This document shows positions 61,246 to 64,000 of a stretch of DNA of 64,000 nucleotides, piece by piece; the first letter of the stretch is position 1, and the number at the start of each line of letters is the position of its first letter. Below the pieces are notes generated by a model that was given only the letters and a program-made list of their open reading frames with translations, searched no databases and had not been told where the DNA came from. Both the position numbers and the translations under genes were made by a program. Source of the DNA: G963663315 sp965214205 (GTDB lineage: Bacteria; Pseudomonadota; Gammaproteobacteria; Arenicellales; Poriferihabitantaceae); the NCBI GenBank assembly GCA_965214205.1, contig OZ243941.1:1736001-1800000 (forward strand), read 5' to 3'.

Positions 61246-61803
61246 ATGCACTCAAAAAACCTGGTCTGGATTGACCTGGAAATGACCGGGCTGTCGCCCG
61301 CGAATGACCGGATTATCGAGATTGCAACCATCATTACCGACTCTGATCTGAACATTCTCGAGGAGGGGCCCGTAATCGCGGTTCATCAGCCGCTGAGGCG
61401 GCTCGTTGAAATGGATGAGTGGAATACGAATGTCCATACCAAAAGCGGTCTGGTTAACCGGGTCCGGGAATCCGGCTTTGATGAACAGCGGGCGGAGCGG
61501 GAGACGATTGATTTTATTTCCAGATATGTTCCGGTTAACGGTTCCCCGCTTTGCGGCAACTCGATCTGTCAGGATCGGCGTTTTCTGGCCAATTACATGC
61601 CCAGGCTGGAAGCCTATCTGCATTACCGGAACCTGGATGTTTCCTCGATCAAGGAATTGATGGTGCGCTGGCGGCCCGACCTGCGGGACGGATTCCGTAA
61701 GAAAAACACGCATAAGGCGCTGGATGATATCCGCGAATCAATCGAGGAGCTGAAGTACTACCGGAAGACGTTTATCAATGTCAGAGTGTCTGACACTCTA
61801 TGA
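61246..61803 (+). CDS. orn: Oligoribonuclease
   Basis: 3'-5' exoribonuclease that degrades short RNA oligomers, including pGpG. 185 residues (E. coli 181). DEDDh exonuclease: IDLEMTG with D and E ligands, GNSICQDRRFL, DVSSIKELMVRW, and HKALDDIRESIEEL with the catalytic histidine. It overlaps queG tail to tail by 23 bases. Confidence 0.97.
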   Translation: MHSKNLVWIDLEMTGLSPANDRIIEIATIITDSDLNILEEGPVIAVHQPLRRLVEMDEWNTNVHTKSGLVNRVRESGFDEQRAERETIDFISRYVPVNGSPLCGNSICQDRRFLANYMPRLEAYLHYRNLDVSSIKELMVRWRPDLRDGFRKKNTHKALDDIRESIEELKYYRKTFINVRVSDTL

Positions 61804-62875
61804 TCGGGGCAGCCTGTCCCGGCCCGGCCTGACGCCGGAGCGCCCATTGCACATGCTCGCGGACCAGTTCGCAAGGGTCGGATTGCCGCGCCTTCAGGGT
61901 GTCTCGGACGCGGTCGGAGCGCGGGGCATTGCCGAGCGCGACCGCCACGTTTCTCAACCATCGCCGGTATCCGATCCTGCGGATCGCGGAACCTTCAGTG
62001 AAGCGTTTGAAGTCCCGCTCGTCCCAGTTGAATAATTCACATAGCGAAGGATTATCGAGAGTGTGCCGACTCCTGAAATCCGCTTCGGCTGATAGTCTGG
62101 CGTAACGATTCCACGGGCAGACCAGCTGACAATCATCACAGCCGTAAATCCGGTTGCCAATGGCCTCGCGAAACTGCACTGGAATCGAACCTTCAAGCTC
62201 AATGGTCAGGTAGGAAATACAGCGTCTGGCATCTAGTTGCCAGGGCGCCACAATCGCCTGGGTAGGACAGATATCCATACAGGCAGAGCAACTGCCACAG
62301 TGTGCGCTCTCTTGCGAGTCAATCGGTAATGGCAGGTCGGTATAGAGCTCACCCAGGAAAAACCACGAGCCCTGTTGCCGGTTGATCAGGTTGGTGTGTT
62401 TGCCAATCCAGCCATGTCCTGATTTTTCCGCCAGCGCCTTTTCCATGACCGGCGCGCTGTCGCAGAATGCGCGGTAACCGAATGGCCCAACCAACTCACA
62501 AATCCGGCTCGCCAGTTTTTGCAACCGCTTGCGGACCACTTTATGATAATCACGTCCAAGCGCGTAGCGGGAGATATACCCCTTTTCGGTGTTGGTCAGA
62601 GTCTTTTGCGCTTCTGTCATCGGCTGATTCAGGTAATTCAGCCGGACTGTAATGACCCGGACGGTGCCCGGAATCAATTGATCAGGTCGGGTTCTTTTCA
62701 GACCATGAGATTCCATATACGTCATTTCTCCATTAAATCCGTTCGCCAGCCATTGCTTCAGTCTCTGTTCACATTCATCAAGATTGATGTCCGATATGGC
62801 GACCCCCGAGAATCCGAGTTCGGCGCCCAGGATTTTGATTTGTCCGGCAAGCCGTTGGAGAGTATGATCGTTCAT
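61781..62875 (-). CDS. queG: Epoxyqueuosine reductase
   Basis: Reduces epoxyqueuosine to queuosine in tRNA, using cobalamin and two 4Fe-4S clusters. 364 residues. RVITVRLNYL, YALGRDYHKVVRKRL, SAPVMEKALAEKSGHGWIGKHTNL, then two cluster motifs: CGSCSACMDICPTQAI and YGCDDCQLVCPWNR. Length near E. coli QueG (379). Confidence 0.95.
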   Translation of the reverse strand: MNDHTLQRLAGQIKILGAELGFSGVAISDINLDECEQRLKQWLANGFNGEMTYMESHGLKRTRPDQLIPGTVRVITVRLNYLNQPMTEAQKTLTNTEKGYISRYALGRDYHKVVRKRLQKLASRICELVGPFGYRAFCDSAPVMEKALAEKSGHGWIGKHTNLINRQQGSWFFLGELYTDLPLPIDSQESAHCGSCSACMDICPTQAIVAPWQLDARRCISYLTIELEGSIPVQFREAIGNRIYGCDDCQLVCPWNRYARLSAEADFRSRHTLDNPSLCELFNWDERDFKRFTEGSAIRRIGYRRWLRNVAVALGNAPRSDRVRDTLKARQSDPCELVREHVQWALRRQAGPGQAAPIIECQTL

Positions 62876-62967
62876 TCATGTATTATAAGATGAAATCCAT
62901 CTGGCTGGCTGTAGTGAGTGGCAAGGCGTTGAGTGACAAGGTGAGCTATGGGATATAACTGGAACTC

Positions 62968-64000
62968 ATGGTACTTTCTTACGTGAGCGCGATAAGAAAG
63001 ATCGTTCTGGTTGCCGCGCTCGGAGTCATCACAGGCGTTATCGCCGCCCTTGCTTCTATATTATTTGTGTCACTGCTGGATGTCGCCAGCAACCTGTTAT
63101 CACTGCTTCGCGATAGCCTGAAAGAAGAAGGCCGGACCCCCTGGCTCCTGCTGGTTGTTATACTGACTCCGGCGCTTGGCGGGTTGATTGTTGGCCGGCT
63201 TCTGACAACCACTCGTGAAAGGCGTCCGCTGACTTTGGCCGACACAATCCGCAGCGCTCAAACCGTCAGAGTTGATCATTCAACCGAAAGTGGTTTGACC
63301 ACGGCCCTGTCCGCTCTCGTGGCGCTCGGCAGTGGCGCGTCTGTGGGTCAATACGGGCCGCTTGCCGCTTTGGGCGCGACATTGGGGACCTGGATCGCTC
63401 GCGTTACCCATTCGACCGGGTTCACGGCGACGACAGGCTTGGGCTGTGGCGCTGCCGCAGCCATTTCAGCTGCTTTTAATGCGCCTATAGCCGGTTTGAT
63501 TTTCGCTCATGAGGTGATTATCAGACATTATTCGATCCGCTCGTTCGCTCCGGTCACGGTCGCTTCGGTGATCGGTTATCTGATGGCCAATTATGTGTTT
63601 CATCGGCCCCCTCTGCTGGAAGTGGAGGTATTGCCGCCGGTCCATGCCACCGAATTTTTGATCTTTATTTTTATCGGGATCATCGGCGCCTGGGTAGCCA
63701 TTGCCCTGATGAAGTCAGTATTGATGGCCAGCGAGATTGCCGGGAAGTGGCGCATCCCCGATTATCTGAAGCCTGCGGCGGCGGGTCTGGTGGTCGGGGT
63801 CGTCGCAATCCGTATCCCGGAAGTGTTGCAGACCGGCGATGCGGTCGTGTTCGGTTCGATTCGGGGCGATGTGTTTTCCATTTGGCAAATGCTGGTTATC
63901 CTGGTTGCCAAATTACTGATGACCGCATTGTGTCTTGGTTTCGGGATGGCCGGGGGCATCTTCAGTCCGTCTCTGGTGATCGGCATCCTGCTGGGCTCGA
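62968..64000 (+). CDS. ClC-family chloride channel/transporter, 3' end cut by window edge
   Basis: 344 residues visible from ATG 62968, with GGAACT a few bases upstream. Many membrane spans, beginning IVLVAALGVITGVIAALASI. ClC motifs: TPALGGLIVGRL, SGASVGQYGP (the selectivity loop), GAAAAISAAFNAPIAGLIFAHE and GMAGGIFSPSLVIGILLG near the end of the window. The gating glutamate of CLC-ec1 (GREGP) is a tyrosine here (GQYGP), and the usual GSGIP loop is absent between the second and third spans. The remainder lies beyond 64000. Confidence 0.88.
   Translation, partial: MVLSYVSAIRKIVLVAALGVITGVIAALASILFVSLLDVASNLLSLLRDSLKEEGRTPWLLLVVILTPALGGLIVGRLLTTTRERRPLTLADTIRSAQTVRVDHSTESGLTTALSALVALGSGASVGQYGPLAALGATLGTWIARVTHSTGFTATTGLGCGAAAAISAAFNAPIAGLIFAHEVIIRHYSIRSFAPVTVASVIGYLMANYVFHRPPLLEVEVLPPVHATEFLIFIFIGIIGAWVAIALMKSVLMASEIAGKWRIPDYLKPAAAGLVVGVVAIRIPEVLQTGDAVVFGSIRGDVFSIWQMLVILVAKLLMTALCLGFGMAGGIFSPSLVIGILLGS

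Overview
The window reads as a gammaproteobacterial chromosome of moderately high GC. The basis is gene order and content: smc-zipA-ligA in a row, ffh beside ypjD, nadK beside hrcA, the IlvI/IlvH form of acetolactate synthase next to ilvC, and rsmJ, orn, queG, bamE, dsbC and a DUF1285 gene. It uses Smc rather than MukB and a class I-like IlvC, so it is not a close relative of the enterics. The species cannot be named from sequence alone.

Layout. 1-4.4 kb (minus): ilvC (cut by the window edge), ilvH, ilvI, ffh. 4.5-7.3 kb: ypjD and deaD converge on a repeat-rich spacer. 7.6-17.8 kb (plus): a GPP34 protein, smc, zipA, ligA, a glutaredoxin-like protein, a D-lactate dehydrogenase-type flavoprotein and alkB. 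17.8-19.8 kb (minus): an orphan ribbon-helix-helix antitoxin, an Smr-domain protein and trxB. 19.9-27.8 kb (plus): prpE-like synthetase, gshB, gmhA, a 57-residue membrane protein missed by length cut-offs, a 1207-residue 5-oxoprolinase and an overlapping thioesterase. 27.8-34.6 kb: an Fe(II)/2-oxoglutarate oxygenase-like gene and a five-gene peptide-type ABC importer. 42.1-48.0 kb (minus): a second, OppABCDF-type importer with its own Lrp/AsnC regulator. 48.1-64 kb: an intron-bearing tRNA-Arg, a leucine leader peptide and leuA, a family 4 uracil-DNA glycosylase, mltD, mdh, dsbC, bamE, a GNAT protein, nadK, hrcA, a DUF1285 gene, a tungsten-type aldehyde ferredoxin oxidoreductase, fabI, rsmJ, orn, queG and the start of a ClC chloride channel/transporter.

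The accessory part is 34.6-42.05 kb, between the convergent 3' ends of the two importer operons. It is bracketed by ~74-bp inverted copies of one repeat and holds an antitoxin with a wrecked ParE/RelE toxin, a ~5.4 kb Calx-beta autotransporter gene and an intact Phd/PIN toxin-antitoxin pair with a palindromic operator over its promoter. The autotransporter reading frame has no usable start codon of its own before its signal peptide. The only good ATG lies upstream of 17 perfect copies of an 8-bp unit and is out of frame with the signal peptide at that copy number. Losing one unit or gaining two would join them. This looks like a phase-variable surface protein caught in the off state, and near-identical direct repeats bound the start-less cassette.

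The second striking item is a 244-nt group I intron of the Azoarcus/IC3 type inside the anticodon loop of a tRNA-Arg(CCU). Its splice sites, guide sequence, P2 and core elements can be traced by eye. The tRNA promoter and the Lrp-type regulator promoter appear to share one -35 box on opposite strands.
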